A stretch of 64,000 nt of DNA from CAKZLS01 sp963786305 (GCA_963786305.1 CAWAYL010000009.1:176490-240489); one strand, 5' to 3'. Counted from the stretch's first letter, positions 40,607 through 51,574 are shown. Translations and numbers: made by a program. The notes: generated from the letters alone by a model not told the origin.

Positions 40607-41974
40607 ATGATGACCAACAGTAAAACCGCGATCGTCGTTCTTGGCGCTGGCCTCGGAACGCGAATGAGATCGGCACTTCCCAAAGTCCTGCATCCGCTGG
40701 CCGGCCGGCCGATGATCCGCCACCTGCTGGACACTCTCGAAACGCTTGAACCGGATCGCATGACGATCATCGTCGGCGACGACATGGATGCGGTGGCCAG
40801 GCAGGTGGCTCCCTATCCGACGGTTGTGCAGAAAGAACGGCTCGGGACCGGACACGCCGTCATGGCCGCGCGCGAAGCCGTCGCCGATTTCAAGGGTGAT
40901 GTGCTGGTGGTCTATGGCGATACGCCGCTGCTGTCCGCCGAGACGCTCGGCCGGATGCTCGCCGCCCGGCGATCGGCGGACAACCCGGCCGTCGTGGTGC
41001 TCGGATTTCGCCCGCGGGAACCCGGCGCCTACGGTCGCTTGATCGTCGACGGCAACGGACATTTGCAGGCGATCGTCGAGGCCAAGGACGCCACCGCCGA
41101 CCAGTTGGCGGTGGACCTCTGCAATTCCGGCGTCATGGCGGTGGACGGCGGCAGGTTGTTCGATCTGCTGGACCGGGTCGGCAACGACAACGCCAAAGGC
41201 GAGTATTATCTCACCGATATCGTCCATATCGCTTGCGCCGACGGTCTCCGCTGCCGGGCGGTCGAAGGCGGCGAGGCGGAGCTCATCGGCATCAATTCAA
41301 GGGCGGATCTCGCTCATGCGGAGACCATGCTCCAGAACGAGCTTCGCACCCGGGCGATGGCCGAGGGGACGACGCTGATCGATCCCGCCACCGTGTTTTT
41401 CAGCGCCGACACGACACTCGGCCGCGATACCACCGTCGGCCCCTATGTAGTGTTCGGCACGGGTGTCTCGGTCGGGGCCAACGTGACAATCCAGCCTTTC
41501 TGCCATCTGCAGAATGTGACGATTGACGACGGCGCGTCGATCGGCCCGTATGCCCGTCTGCGACCCGGCGCCCGGATCGGTCGCGATGCGCATATCGGAA
41601 ACTTCGTGGAAATCAAGAACGCAAGCGTCGAGGCGGGCGCCAAGGTCAATCATCTCACATACATTGGCGACGCTCGCATTGGCGCCAAGGCCAATGTCGG
41701 CGCCGGCACCATCACCTGCAATTACGATGGTTTCTTCAAGGACCACACCGACATCGGCGCCAACGCGTTCATTGGATCCAACACGTCGCTGGTAGCACCG
41801 GTGAAGATCGGCGATGGCGCCATTACCGGCGCCGGCAGCGTCATCGTGCGGGACGTTCCCGCGGACGCCCTGGCGCTCACGCGCGGGCCGCATCGCGAGA
41901 ACCCCGACTGGGCCCGGCGGTTTCGCGAGCGACGCGGCAAGGAAAAGGCGGCCAAGGCCGGCAAAAAGGAATAG
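40607..41974 (+). CDS. glmU: Bifunctional UDP-N-acetylglucosamine pyrophosphorylase / glucosamine-1-phosphate N-acetyltransferase
   Basis: About 455 residues. The N-terminal uridylyltransferase has the G-x-G-T-R-M signature (VLGAGLGTRMRSALPKVLHP) and the C-terminal half is a left-handed beta-helix acetyltransferase (VFGTGVSVGANVTIQPFCHL; NHLTYIGDARIGAKANVGAG). It makes UDP-GlcNAc for peptidoglycan and lipopolysaccharide. Start is ATG 40607 or the adjacent ATG 40610; the frame is open further upstream but unlike the family. It ends 6 bp before glmS. Confidence 0.97.
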   Translation: MMTNSKTAIVVLGAGLGTRMRSALPKVLHPLAGRPMIRHLLDTLETLEPDRMTIIVGDDMDAVARQVAPYPTVVQKERLGTGHAVMAAREAVADFKGDVLVVYGDTPLLSAETLGRMLAARRSADNPAVVVLGFRPREPGAYGRLIVDGNGHLQAIVEAKDATADQLAVDLCNSGVMAVDGGRLFDLLDRVGNDNAKGEYYLTDIVHIACADGLRCRAVEGGEAELIGINSRADLAHAETMLQNELRTRAMAEGTTLIDPATVFFSADTTLGRDTTVGPYVVFGTGVSVGANVTIQPFCHLQNVTIDDGASIGPYARLRPGARIGRDAHIGNFVEIKNASVEAGAKVNHLTYIGDARIGAKANVGAGTITCNYDGFFKDHTDIGANAFIGSNTSLVAPVKIGDGAITGAGSVIVRDVPADALALTRGPHRENPDWARRFRERRGKEKAAKAGKKE

Positions 41975-41980
41975 CGGACC

Positions 41981-43804
<1,824 letters not shown>

Positions 43805-43815
43805 GCCCGTTTAGA

Positions 43816-44724
43816 TCAGGGATCGGCGGCGGCGGTTGGCGGCCGATAAGAGATGCCGTAGCGCGAGAAAATCCCCTCGATGGCACCGCTCGCAATCTCG
43901 GCGGCAATGACGTCCTCGACGGCGTAGCCGAGATCACGGGAGTTATGATCGACCGCGACGCCCACCACCCAGGTCGGCTGGCCGAAACCGGTCATGGCGA
44001 CGGGACCGAGACCGAAACGCTCCGCGTCCCCGCCCAGTCCGGCCTCGATCTCGCTCAGCGGTGCCATGACGCCGGCGACCTCGCCGGCAACGAGCGCCCG
44101 CGTAGCCGCGTCGACCGTCCGGTAGTGCACGACGTTTCCCCGCAGTTGCCCGCCATAGGCGCTCGAAAGATAGAAATCCGGAAGGGAATCCAACTCGACA
44201 CCGACTTTTTCGCGCGTGAACACCATGGGATCCGGGTCGCTTTCGATCCACTCCGGATCATAGGCCAAGGCGAACTCGCGCCTGAAATAGGGAGCGAAAA
44301 AAGCAACCAGGTTGTTTCTGAGCGCCAATTGCCGATCGATGGGGACATGAAGCATGAGATCGGCAACTTCGCGACTGATATAATGACCCTTCCAGACGGC
44401 ATTTCGCAGATCGTCGTCCATGTTCTCGTCGGCGGTGATCGGCATGAAGGACACTTCGACACCCAGCCGTTCCGCGATCAGCCGCCCGAGATCCACATCG
44501 ACACCCACCAGGGTCCCGTCCCGTTGGTAGGAGAAGGGCGGAAAATCACGGTAAACGGCGATGATGATTGTGCCGCTCTCGACGATCTCATCGAGCGGGC
44601 GGGCCTGCGCGTCTTGCGCACTCATCCAAGGAAGCGCGCAAAGTGCCAGAACGCCGGCACCCTTGGCGCTTAATTCGACGAGCGATTTCAGGGCAGTCCG
44701 GACAGGGCCCAACATCCCGCTCAC
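43816..44724 (-). CDS. Family 3 periplasmic solute-binding protein in the AOR operon
   Basis: About 302 residues with a signal-peptide-like N-terminus (LSAKGAGVLALCALPWMSAQ) and a bacterial family 3 binding fold (SGTIIIAVYRDFPPFSYQRD, GTLVGVDVDLGRLIAERLGV, with later HYRTVDAATRALVAGEVAGV). GTG 44724 overlaps the MoaD stop in a GTGA junction, so it is translationally coupled to the AOR cluster; ATG 44715 is the alternative start. No permease or ATPase is present. Related binding proteins without transporters (MxaJ-like) accompany periplasmic dehydrogenases, so a role other than amino acid uptake is possible; the ligand is unknown. Confidence 0.75.
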   Translation of the reverse strand: MSGMLGPVRTALKSLVELSAKGAGVLALCALPWMSAQDAQARPLDEIVESGTIIIAVYRDFPPFSYQRDGTLVGVDVDLGRLIAERLGVEVSFMPITADENMDDDLRNAVWKGHYISREVADLMLHVPIDRQLALRNNLVAFFAPYFRREFALAYDPEWIESDPDPMVFTREKVGVELDSLPDFYLSSAYGGQLRGNVVHYRTVDAATRALVAGEVAGVMAPLSEIEAGLGGDAERFGLGPVAMTGFGQPTWVVGVAVDHNSRDLGYAVEDVIAAEIASGAIEGIFSRYGISYRPPTAAADP

Positions 44725-44972
44725 CCGCCCGCAACCGGCGGCCAGATGGCAAGAGCGTCCCCCTGGCGGAGAACGCAAGTCTCGCGTTCGCCGGGCGGCA
44801 CGAAAATCCCGTCTACCAACACCAGATGGCAATGCTCCGCCGGCAAGTCGAGGCGGCGGATGACGTCCATGACGCTACACCCGTCTGCCACCGTTAGTTC
44901 AGCGGTGTTATCCTTGCTGTTCGGCGGCAGGTGGCGGCCCAGCACGGCATAGAGCTTGACACTCACGTTCAT
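44721..44972 (-). CDS. MoaD/ThiS-family ubiquitin-like sulfur carrier
   Basis: An 83-residue beta-grasp protein ending in the mandatory Gly-Gly (LAIWPPVAGG). The sequence around VMDVIRRLDLPAEHCHLVLV and the DGIFVPPGERETCVLRQGDA loop fit MoaD/ThiS. Between the FAD reductase (9-bp gap) and the binding protein (overlap), it most likely supplies sulfur for the tungstopterin cofactor of the adjacent AOR, as MoaD-like genes in other AOR clusters are thought to do. Confidence 0.85.
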   Translation of the reverse strand: MNVSVKLYAVLGRHLPPNSKDNTAELTVADGCSVMDVIRRLDLPAEHCHLVLVDGIFVPPGERETCVLRQGDALAIWPPVAGG

Positions 44973-44981
44973 GATCCACCG

Positions 44982-46406
44982 TCAGGTTCCGGCGCGCGCC
45001 ACGTAAGCCTCCGCGATGAGGTGCGGATCGACCATCAATTTCTTTTTCCAGGGGCCCAGCGGGACCTTCGTCTGAATGAGGCCGCGGATCACGCCCACCC
45101 AATCCGTGCGCCCGAGGCTGATGGCGCCGATAAGGTGGTCACCGTCAAACTGCAGATTGACATACTTAAACGCGTTCTCGTCGACCCGCTCCGCATGTTC
45201 GCCGCCCTCGACGCCCTGCCATCGACCGAACGAGCATGAAACAAGCCCCACCGTGTCGAGCACGTTCATCACCAAAGAGCCCTTGAACGGCGCATTGCCC
45301 CCGGCCATGTTGATGGCGGCGATGCGGCCATGATCGGCGGCGGTGGGCTGGACGGCGTGAACCGAAAACCCGCCGGTGGAGAAATCCGGACCCTGCGCCA
45401 CATCGCCGGCCGCATAGATATTCAGGTGACTGGAGCGCAAGAACCGGTCCACCAGGATACCCTGGTCGGTGTCGATGCCGCTGCCGTCGAGAAACCCCAT
45501 GTTGGACCGTACGCCCGCCGCGATGACCACCAAGTGCGCCGACAATTGCTGTCCGTCGTCGAGCTCGACGAGAAGACCCTCGCCGCCGGCGGCCGCGCTG
45601 TCGGCAGGTTCGATCTTGCTGATGGACGTGGACGTCAAAACCTTCACACCCTTGTTCTCGCACCATCGCTTGAGCATGTTCCCGGCGGTCTCGTTCATCA
45701 TCCGGGGCACCATGCGGTCGCCCATCTCCACGACGCTCAGCGATACGCCGCGTCCAACCAGCGCTTCGAGCACGATGCAGCCGATGAAGCCGGCGCCGAG
45801 CAGGATCACATGCGAGCCCGGCTCCGCCAGACTGACGATGTTGCGGGCGTCCTCAATAGTCCAGCAGGAATGAACGCCCGGCAGGTCCAACCCCTCGATG
45901 GGAGGCCGGATCGCGCTGGCGCCGGTGGCGACGAGCAGCTTGTCGAAGGGCACGGTCTGTCCGCCTCTCATATCAAGGCGGCCGGCGTCTGGCGAGATCC
46001 CCTCGACCCAGCCATGTCGAACGTTGATGCCCAGATCCTTATAATGGCCGGGTGTCTTGCGCAGCTCGGTCCCCGCTTCGTCGATCATGCTCGAGAGAAA
46101 ATACGGAATCGCCATGCGCGAGTAAGGCTGGCCGTCCTCGCCGTTAATGAGTAGAATGTTACCGGTCTTATCGGCCTTGCGCAGCGTCTCGGCGGCGATG
46201 ACACCGGCGGGTCCGGCGCCCAGAATGACGTATCGCGTCCCGCCGTTGGTCGCATTCACCTTCACGTCCTCGCGTTTGGCCTCCGCCGGACCGGCCGGCT
46301 GTTCCCCAGCCAACTTTCCATCGGCCGGCTGTGCACTGGCCGGCTGTTCACTTGCCGATTGGGCTTGCGGCGAACCGCCGAACAACTTGCGAAAAAAATC
46401 GAGCAT
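44982..46406 (-). CDS. FAD-dependent pyridine-nucleotide oxidoreductase of the AOR complex
   Basis: A 474-residue flavoprotein. An N-terminal 50-residue Ala/Pro/Gln/Glu-rich linker (with repeated EQPA/AQPA units) precedes the FAD-binding GxGxxG (YVILGAGPAGVIAAETL), an NAD(P)-binding site (VILLGAGFIGCIVLEAL) and the second FAD motif (LNIYAAGDVAQGPDF). It resembles NADH-dependent rubredoxin/nitrite reductase-type subunits. Beside AOR and a polyferredoxin it probably passes electrons to or from NAD(P), like AorC of Aromatoleum. It is separated from the AOR gene by 124 bp carrying a terminator-like hairpin. Confidence 0.85.
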   Translation of the reverse strand: MLDFFRKLFGGSPQAQSASEQPASAQPADGKLAGEQPAGPAEAKREDVKVNATNGGTRYVILGAGPAGVIAAETLRKADKTGNILLINGEDGQPYSRMAIPYFLSSMIDEAGTELRKTPGHYKDLGINVRHGWVEGISPDAGRLDMRGGQTVPFDKLLVATGASAIRPPIEGLDLPGVHSCWTIEDARNIVSLAEPGSHVILLGAGFIGCIVLEALVGRGVSLSVVEMGDRMVPRMMNETAGNMLKRWCENKGVKVLTSTSISKIEPADSAAAGGEGLLVELDDGQQLSAHLVVIAAGVRSNMGFLDGSGIDTDQGILVDRFLRSSHLNIYAAGDVAQGPDFSTGGFSVHAVQPTAADHGRIAAINMAGGNAPFKGSLVMNVLDTVGLVSCSFGRWQGVEGGEHAERVDENAFKYVNLQFDGDHLIGAISLGRTDWVGVIRGLIQTKVPLGPWKKKLMVDPHLIAEAYVARAGT

Positions 46407-46463
46407 GCCTCAATCCTCTCGGGTGCGCCCATCTAACACGACCGCGTGCCTGATCAGCAAAAC

Positions 46464-46494
46464 GGGCGAGGTACGATGGCTTCGTACCTCGCCC
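46464..46494 (-). terminator. Intrinsic-terminator-like hairpin between AOR and FAD subunit genes
   Basis: Perfect 13-bp inverted repeat GGGCGAGGTACGA / TCGTACCTCGCCC with a 5-nt loop. On the minus strand it is followed by GTTTTGC, a short U-run. It lies in the only long gap of the operon, so it could end most transcripts after the AOR gene or act as a processing site. Confidence 0.6.
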
Positions 46495-46530
46495 TCCAGG
46501 TTCAAGGTGGGAGGAAACGTAACCATCCCA

Positions 46531-48378
46531 TCAAAGATTGAGACGGTGCATCGTTTCATTTGTGGGTATGCCTTCGGGGGTCCAGCCGCGGACCTGGTAG
46601 TATTCCGGAAGCATCTTGTCGAGGCCGTTGACAAGGCCCTTGGCGGGGCCGGTCTTGGCCGCCTCCTTGAGCAGGCGTTTGGGCAGATTGTCGTCCTTGC
46701 CCGTAAACCCGGCGTCGAGGTTGTACTTGCGTTCCATATTCCAGATACGCTCGCCCACTTCGAGAAGCTTTTCCGTGGTCCACGGTCCCTCGCACGCGGC
46801 GTCGATCTGCGGCGCGATATCGTCCAGCGTCCAGGCGAAGGTGGTGAACACGCAGATGCCGGCGGAATCCACCGCCGCCGTCGCGTCCTGGAACGCCTTC
46901 ACCAGGCCGGCCTTGCCGTCGGTGACCAGAGGATCGGTCTTCTCCGGGATCCCGAGGACTTCCGACGCCACCGTATAGCCGCGCAGGTGGCACGCGCCGC
47001 GATTGGACGTGGCGTAGGCCAGCCCCATGCCCTGAATACCCCGGGAATCGTAGGCCGGGAACTCCTGGCCCTTGACCTGCATGGAAAGATCGGGATGGCC
47101 GTACTTTTCGCACAACAGCTTGGAGCCGAGCCCGATGTCCGCGCCGAAGCCCTCGCCCTTGCCGGTGAGTTCGGCGATGTCGGTCAGCGCCTTGGCGTTT
47201 CCGAACTTGAGCTCGATGCCGCCGGTCTCCTTTGTGGTGATGGCGCCGATCTCGAACAGCTCCATGGCCGCGCCGACGGTGGCGCCGAAGGAAATCGGAT
47301 CGAAGCCCTGCTCGTTGCACATGAAGTTGGCGAAGGTGCAGGCGTCGAGATCGTCCACCCCGGTGGCCGCGCCGAGCGCCCAGGCGGCTTCGTATTCCAG
47401 CCCGCCCGAGGCCTTTTGATATTCCGGCCGGTCCACCACTGTGTAGTGCGTGCGCTCGATGGCCGAAACGCGGCCGCAGGCGATGGTGCACGCGAAACAC
47501 GCCTGGTTGGTGATGAGGTTGGATTTGCCGTCGCTGGCCCGCTTCTCGTGCATGGCTTCGGCGGAAATGCTGTGCGCGCCCTCGAACTGCACGTCCTTGT
47601 GGTTGTGGGTCGGAAGCGATCCGGTCTCGTTGATGACGTTCATCAGCACCTGCGTGCCGTAGGTGGGCAAGCCCTGGCCCGTGACCGCATTGTCCGCCAG
47701 CACCTTCTTGCCGGCCTCCGTGGCCGCCATGAACGCCGGCCCGTCCTCGACCCGGACCCCCAGCGTGCCGCGGATGGCGACCGCCTTCAGGTTCTTCGAG
47801 CCCATCACCGTGCCCACGCCCGAGCGGCCCGCCGCCCGGTGCATGTCGTTGACGATGCACGCATACTTGACGCCCTTCTCGCCGGATATCCCGATGGACG
47901 CGATGCGGATCAGCGGATCCTGGTGCTTGGCCTTGATGTGCTCCTCGGTGTCCCACACCGACGTGCCCCAGATCTCGCCCGCATCCAGCAACTGGGCATC
48001 GCCGTTCTGCAACAGCAGATAAACGGGCTTCGGTGCCCGGCCCTCGAAGATGATCATGTCATAGCCGGCGTTCTTCATCTCGTTGCCGAAGAAGCCGCCC
48101 GAATTCGAGCAGGCGATGGCGCCCGTCAATGCGCCCTTGGTGATCACCGAGTATCGGCCAGCCGTCGACGCGCACGTTCCCGTCAACGGACCCGTCGCCA
48201 TGATCATCTTGTTGTCCGGCGACAGCGGATCCACCCGGGGGTCGGTCTCCTCCACCAGATATTTGGTGGCGAGGCCGCGCTGGCCCAGGTATTGCCCGGC
48301 CCATTCCATGTTGAGAGGCTCGTCCGTGCAGGTCCCGTTGGCCAGGTTCACCCGCAAAATCTTCCTTGCCCATGCCAT
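46531..48378 (-). CDS. aor: Aldehyde ferredoxin oxidoreductase (tungsten type)
   Basis: A 615-residue catalytic subunit that oxidises aldehydes to acids, or the reverse, using tungstopterin and one 4Fe-4S cluster. The N-terminal domain opens WARKILRVNLANGTC and holds GPLTGTCASTAGRYSVITKG and NSGGFFGNEMKNAGYDMIIF; the Fe-S ligands begin with CFACTIACGR and a later cysteine (DSAGICVFTTF). Start ATG 48378 (MAWARKILRV) fits the family. The ferredoxin gene lies 14 bp upstream. AOR in an alphaproteobacterium implies micro-aerobic or anaerobic metabolism; substrate range cannot be told from sequence. Confidence 0.93.
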   Translation of the reverse strand: MAWARKILRVNLANGTCTDEPLNMEWAGQYLGQRGLATKYLVEETDPRVDPLSPDNKMIMATGPLTGTCASTAGRYSVITKGALTGAIACSNSGGFFGNEMKNAGYDMIIFEGRAPKPVYLLLQNGDAQLLDAGEIWGTSVWDTEEHIKAKHQDPLIRIASIGISGEKGVKYACIVNDMHRAAGRSGVGTVMGSKNLKAVAIRGTLGVRVEDGPAFMAATEAGKKVLADNAVTGQGLPTYGTQVLMNVINETGSLPTHNHKDVQFEGAHSISAEAMHEKRASDGKSNLITNQACFACTIACGRVSAIERTHYTVVDRPEYQKASGGLEYEAAWALGAATGVDDLDACTFANFMCNEQGFDPISFGATVGAAMELFEIGAITTKETGGIELKFGNAKALTDIAELTGKGEGFGADIGLGSKLLCEKYGHPDLSMQVKGQEFPAYDSRGIQGMGLAYATSNRGACHLRGYTVASEVLGIPEKTDPLVTDGKAGLVKAFQDATAAVDSAGICVFTTFAWTLDDIAPQIDAACEGPWTTEKLLEVGERIWNMERKYNLDAGFTGKDDNLPKRLLKEAAKTGPAKGLVNGLDKMLPEYYQVRGWTPEGIPTNETMHRLNL

Positions 48379-48392
48379 GTTCCGTCCTCCCC

Positions 48393-48878
48393 TTAGGCCG
48401 TCGCCGCGGCGCCGGAGCCCGCGTCGGTCCTGGCCGCCCACTGGCGCATGCGGTCGAGACCCGTCCAGTTGGCGTCCACATAGGTAATGGCCTCGGTGGG
48501 GCAGGCCTTGGCGCACGCCGGATCGCCGTCGCACAGATCGCACTTGATCACCTTGCCCGAGTCCACGTTATAGTTCACCGTCCCGAACGGGCATGCGATG
48601 GTGCACACCTTGCAGCCGACGCACAGATCGTCCGACACGACCTTGGCGCCGGTGGCGCGATCCAACGAAATGGCGTCGACCGGACACGCGTGCATGCACC
48701 ATGCCTCGGCGCACTGCGTACAGGTATAGGGGACGAAGCGGCCCTCGTCGTGAAACGCGAACACCTTGATCCGCGACTTCGCCGGATTGAAAGCGTCTTC
48801 CTTCACGTATGAACAGGCCATCTCACACTGAAGGCAGTTCGTACATTTTCCCGGATCAATGTACAGTGATTTCAGCAT
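48393..48878 (-). CDS. Four-cluster 4Fe-4S ferredoxin of the AOR complex
   Basis: A 161-residue polyferredoxin. Cysteine motifs for about four 4Fe-4S clusters are visible: CTNCLQCEMAC, CTQCAEAWCMHACP, CVGCKVCTIACP and CDLCDGDPACAKACP. It is the first gene of the operon and would carry electrons between AOR and the FAD subunit, as AorA does in characterised bacterial AOR complexes. No signal peptide is present, so it is cytoplasmic. Confidence 0.92.
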   Translation of the reverse strand: MLKSLYIDPGKCTNCLQCEMACSYVKEDAFNPAKSRIKVFAFHDEGRFVPYTCTQCAEAWCMHACPVDAISLDRATGAKVVSDDLCVGCKVCTIACPFGTVNYNVDSGKVIKCDLCDGDPACAKACPTEAITYVDANWTGLDRMRQWAARTDAGSGAAATA

Positions 48879-49332
48879 CTCGGTCTCCTCCCTGAGCAGC
48901 GGTGCTCGAGCGCGTTATGCCGGCGAGGAAAGCGACACGGCTTCAATGCACATTGAAGCGCAAAACGAAGACGCGGCGGACGTGCCTCCCCTTCGCTGGT
49001 GTATGGGATCGCTTTGTCCCTTATCTGCCTGCCATCGACGGCAGACGAACCGGCCCCATCATTTTTCAATCGTCAATTTACAAGCGGCGGAAAGCCAAAG
49101 CAATTAATACAAAGTCGAACGAACGTTTGGCGAACGCAATAATTGAACAAGGCACGGCGAAGGCAAACCAGCGGAATGTTGGCGCCGCAATTGCCGTTGG
49201 CAGGAAAATCTTCTATCAGGATTCGCGCGTGGCGTTTTAATTCGCAGCATGCTAGAATCAGCGTACCTCAAAAAATCATACGCTGCAGAGCAAGTGGCCC
49301 GCATTTAACTCTGAATAGTGGAGTTATCAATC
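48879..49332. other. Divergent intergenic region
   Basis: 454 bp between the ferredoxin gene (minus) and an unknown secreted-protein gene (plus). It is less GC-rich than its neighbours and should contain the AOR operon promoter. Open frames here overlap one another, lack ribosome sites and match nothing recognised. Confidence 0.4.
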
Positions 49333-50034
49333 ATGACTGATCCGCTCTCACGATATGCACGGATGATGCTCACGGCGACACCCCTGGTCCTCGGCATAAC
49401 GCTGCAAGTTTCAGTCGATAGTCGCGCCGATGTAGGCTTCGAACCGTTGATCTCCCATGGACCATCGCTCGATCGCTCGATGACGGCGCTGAATGAGACG
49501 ATCCAGGATCAATATGCCAAAGATCAGCTGCTGGCTCGGCTCGTTGAACCGGTTTCGGATGAGCACCGGTTCGAGACAGTGGCGGCGGTGGGCAATTTTT
49601 CATGGGCAGCAAATCGTTTGTCGGTCACCTCGGATTTCGGCCCCGTCATCGTCGATGATTTGTCGCTTGTATCGAATTTGGCGGCGCTGAACGAAGGCCT
49701 CCTTCTTCGTGGTGACGACGTTTTCATGACCGTGGCCAACAATAATTCAAATTCTGGTGCTTCCGTATCCGGAGCGGAATTTGACTATGCCGCCGCTATT
49801 CTAAACGGCGTATTGCGGGCGGAGGGAAGACGTGCGGCAAAAAACGGTTCGCAAACTGAGTTTGGAATGTTGGTTCGCGACGATGCCAGTCTCGATAGCA
49901 CGATTGCATCCCTCAATGATGAAATTCAGCGGCGGGAAAACCAGGAACTCATGCTCGCGGGCAGCGAAACGCCGGAAGTGACCGGAACAAGCTTTACGGT
50001 CGCGGCGCATGCTTTGGCCATAGGTTTTCATTAA
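49333..50034 (+). CDS. Secreted protein of unknown function with three internal repeats
   Basis: A 233-residue protein not assigned to any family I recognise. A signal peptide-like start (YARMMLTATPLVLGITLQVS) precedes three degenerate 34-residue repeats at about residues 36-69, 102-134 and 177-210. Each carries a phenylalanine-x-(P/M)-(L/V) segment followed by SLDRSMTALNETI, SLVSNLAALNEGL or SLDSTIASLNDEI. The sequence is rich in Ala, Asn, Ser and Asp, and its codon use is less GC-biased than neighbouring genes, a possible sign of transfer. ATG 49333 is preferred over 49318. It is monocistronic. Confidence 0.5.
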   Translation: MTDPLSRYARMMLTATPLVLGITLQVSVDSRADVGFEPLISHGPSLDRSMTALNETIQDQYAKDQLLARLVEPVSDEHRFETVAAVGNFSWAANRLSVTSDFGPVIVDDLSLVSNLAALNEGLLLRGDDVFMTVANNNSNSGASVSGAEFDYAAAILNGVLRAEGRRAAKNGSQTEFGMLVRDDASLDSTIASLNDEIQRRENQELMLAGSETPEVTGTSFTVAAHALAIGFH

Positions 50035-50163
50035 GTTTCGGTGTCGTCATCGTGTATTGGCTGGCTGTCTAGCCATGTTCGGCGACGCGATCCGGCAACA
50101 CTGAATTTGTGACGCGCGTTCTCGTGGCCGGTCGCTTGTGCGGCGAACGGGGCGTGAGGCGAG

Positions 50164-50487
50164 CTATTCGGATCGGCACCGGATCGTGGTGGTTCCGGAG
50201 ACGACCACCCTCCGATCCCACGGAACGAATAGCTGACAAAGCTCGCGTGGTTTCGGCACCCACCATATCTTGAGGTCGATCCCCACATCCTTGCCGCCTT
50301 CGAATGCGATGGTGACGGGTTCGCCCGCCTTGTCGACCCGCCCGTTCCCGCCGTCGCCGGCGATCTTGATGGCGAACCCCGAGCGGTTCTCCACCGTGAC
50401 GGTTCCTTCGGCCGCGGCCGGCACCGTCAAGGCCGCGACCAAGGCGGCGCTCATCGCTGCTCCAAACAAGCGTCTTGTCACTGGCAT
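50164..50487 (-). CDS. Small exported protein, unknown
   Basis: A 107-residue product from ATG 50487 with a clear signal peptide (RRLFGAAMSAALVAALTVPA, cleavage near AAAEG). The mature part (VTVENRSGFAIKIAGDGGNG ... IDLKIWWVPKPRELCQLFVP) could form a small beta-sandwich. Not recognised further. It is divergent from the EamA transporter gene. Confidence 0.5.
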   Translation of the reverse strand: MPVTRRLFGAAMSAALVAALTVPAAAEGTVTVENRSGFAIKIAGDGGNGRVDKAGEPVTIAFEGGKDVGIDLKIWWVPKPRELCQLFVPWDRRVVVSGTTTIRCRSE

Positions 50488-50612
50488 GGCGTTGCACGTC
50501 TCCGACTTCCGCGGGAAAAGACAGACTACTTCATGACAACCGCGCCAACCATGAGATTTTTGGCCGAACCCCGGCGCCATGCTACCCTGCGCCGATTGAG
50601 GAGGAGGCGCCG

Positions 50613-51458
50613 TTGGATCCGCTCGTGTTCTCGGTCGTCTTGCTGGCGGCGGCGCTGCATGCCGGCTGGAACGCCTTGGTCAAGAACGCCGGCGACAAGT
50701 ATGTCAGCATGACGGCTATTGTTCTCGGGCACGCGCCTCTTGCAATTGTGGCTCTCCCCTTCGTTCCGTTGCCAGATCCTCAGAGTTGGCTCTATCTCAT
50801 CGCCAGCGTGGGCTTCCACATTGGTTATCAGCTGTTACTCTTGTTCTCCTACCGAATTGGCGATCTCACACACGTCTATCCCATCGCGCGGGGCGTAGCG
50901 CCGATGCTCGTCGCGGGTATCTCGGTCATGGCCCTCGGTGTTCATCTCACGTCCATTGAAACGGTGGCCGTTTCGACGATCGCCATCGGCATCGTCAGTC
51001 TCGCTTTCGTTCGGGGAAGCGATGGCATCCGCAATCCAAGAGCGGCGGGCATGGCGCTTGCGACCGGCTGCTGCATCGCGGGCTATTCCCTGGTCGACGG
51101 GCTGGGGGCGCGCCAGGCCGGCACGGCATTGGGATACTGGATATGGCTGACATTTATCAACGTCGCCTTGTTCCCGGTCATCATGACCAGACTGAAACCC
51201 GGTCTGCTCGGCCGCGTGGAGCGCGAAGCCCGGTCCGCGCTGGTCTTCGGCGGCGGCGCTTCGTTCCTCGCTTATGCCCTCGTCGTATGGGCGTTCACTC
51301 AGGCGCCGATCCCGATGGTCACGGCTTTGCGCGAGACCAGCATCATCTTCGCGCTGCTCATCGGTGTCGTGTTCCTCAACGAGCGCCTCAACCTGGTCAA
51401 GGTCGCATCCATCGCCCTGACGCTGTTCGGCGCGGTTGTGCTTCGATTTTCCCGATAG
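50613..51458 (+). CDS. EamA/DMT-superfamily transporter
   Basis: About 281 residues with ten hydrophobic segments. The start is TTG 50613 behind GAGGAGG. Two EamA halves are visible (ALHAGWNALVKNAGDKYVSM at the front and APIPMVTALRETSIIFALLI near the end, with the typical ENERLNLVK-type segment FLNERLNLVKVASIALTLFG). The family exports amino acids and other metabolites across the inner membrane; the substrate here is unknown. Confidence 0.8.
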   Translation: MDPLVFSVVLLAAALHAGWNALVKNAGDKYVSMTAIVLGHAPLAIVALPFVPLPDPQSWLYLIASVGFHIGYQLLLLFSYRIGDLTHVYPIARGVAPMLVAGISVMALGVHLTSIETVAVSTIAIGIVSLAFVRGSDGIRNPRAAGMALATGCCIAGYSLVDGLGARQAGTALGYWIWLTFINVALFPVIMTRLKPGLLGRVEREARSALVFGGGASFLAYALVVWAFTQAPIPMVTALRETSIIFALLIGVVFLNERLNLVKVASIALTLFGAVVLRFSR

Positions 51459-51574
51459 ATGACTCCGACCGGTTGGAATGGGCCGGCGGCGGACGCTATT
51501 CGACTTTCGTCGCAATTGACCGATGCCCGACGTCGATGGTTAAGCTGTCTGAAGAGACACATCCGGAGGGCGTC

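Noticed and set aside
43816..44724. The binding protein as part of an amino acid ABC importer
   Set aside because: No permease or ATPase adjoins it, and it is coupled to the MoaD-like gene instead.
46147..48396. A 749-codon plus-strand frame opposite the AOR gene
   Set aside because: Shadow of the AOR coding sequence; no family motif and no start signal.
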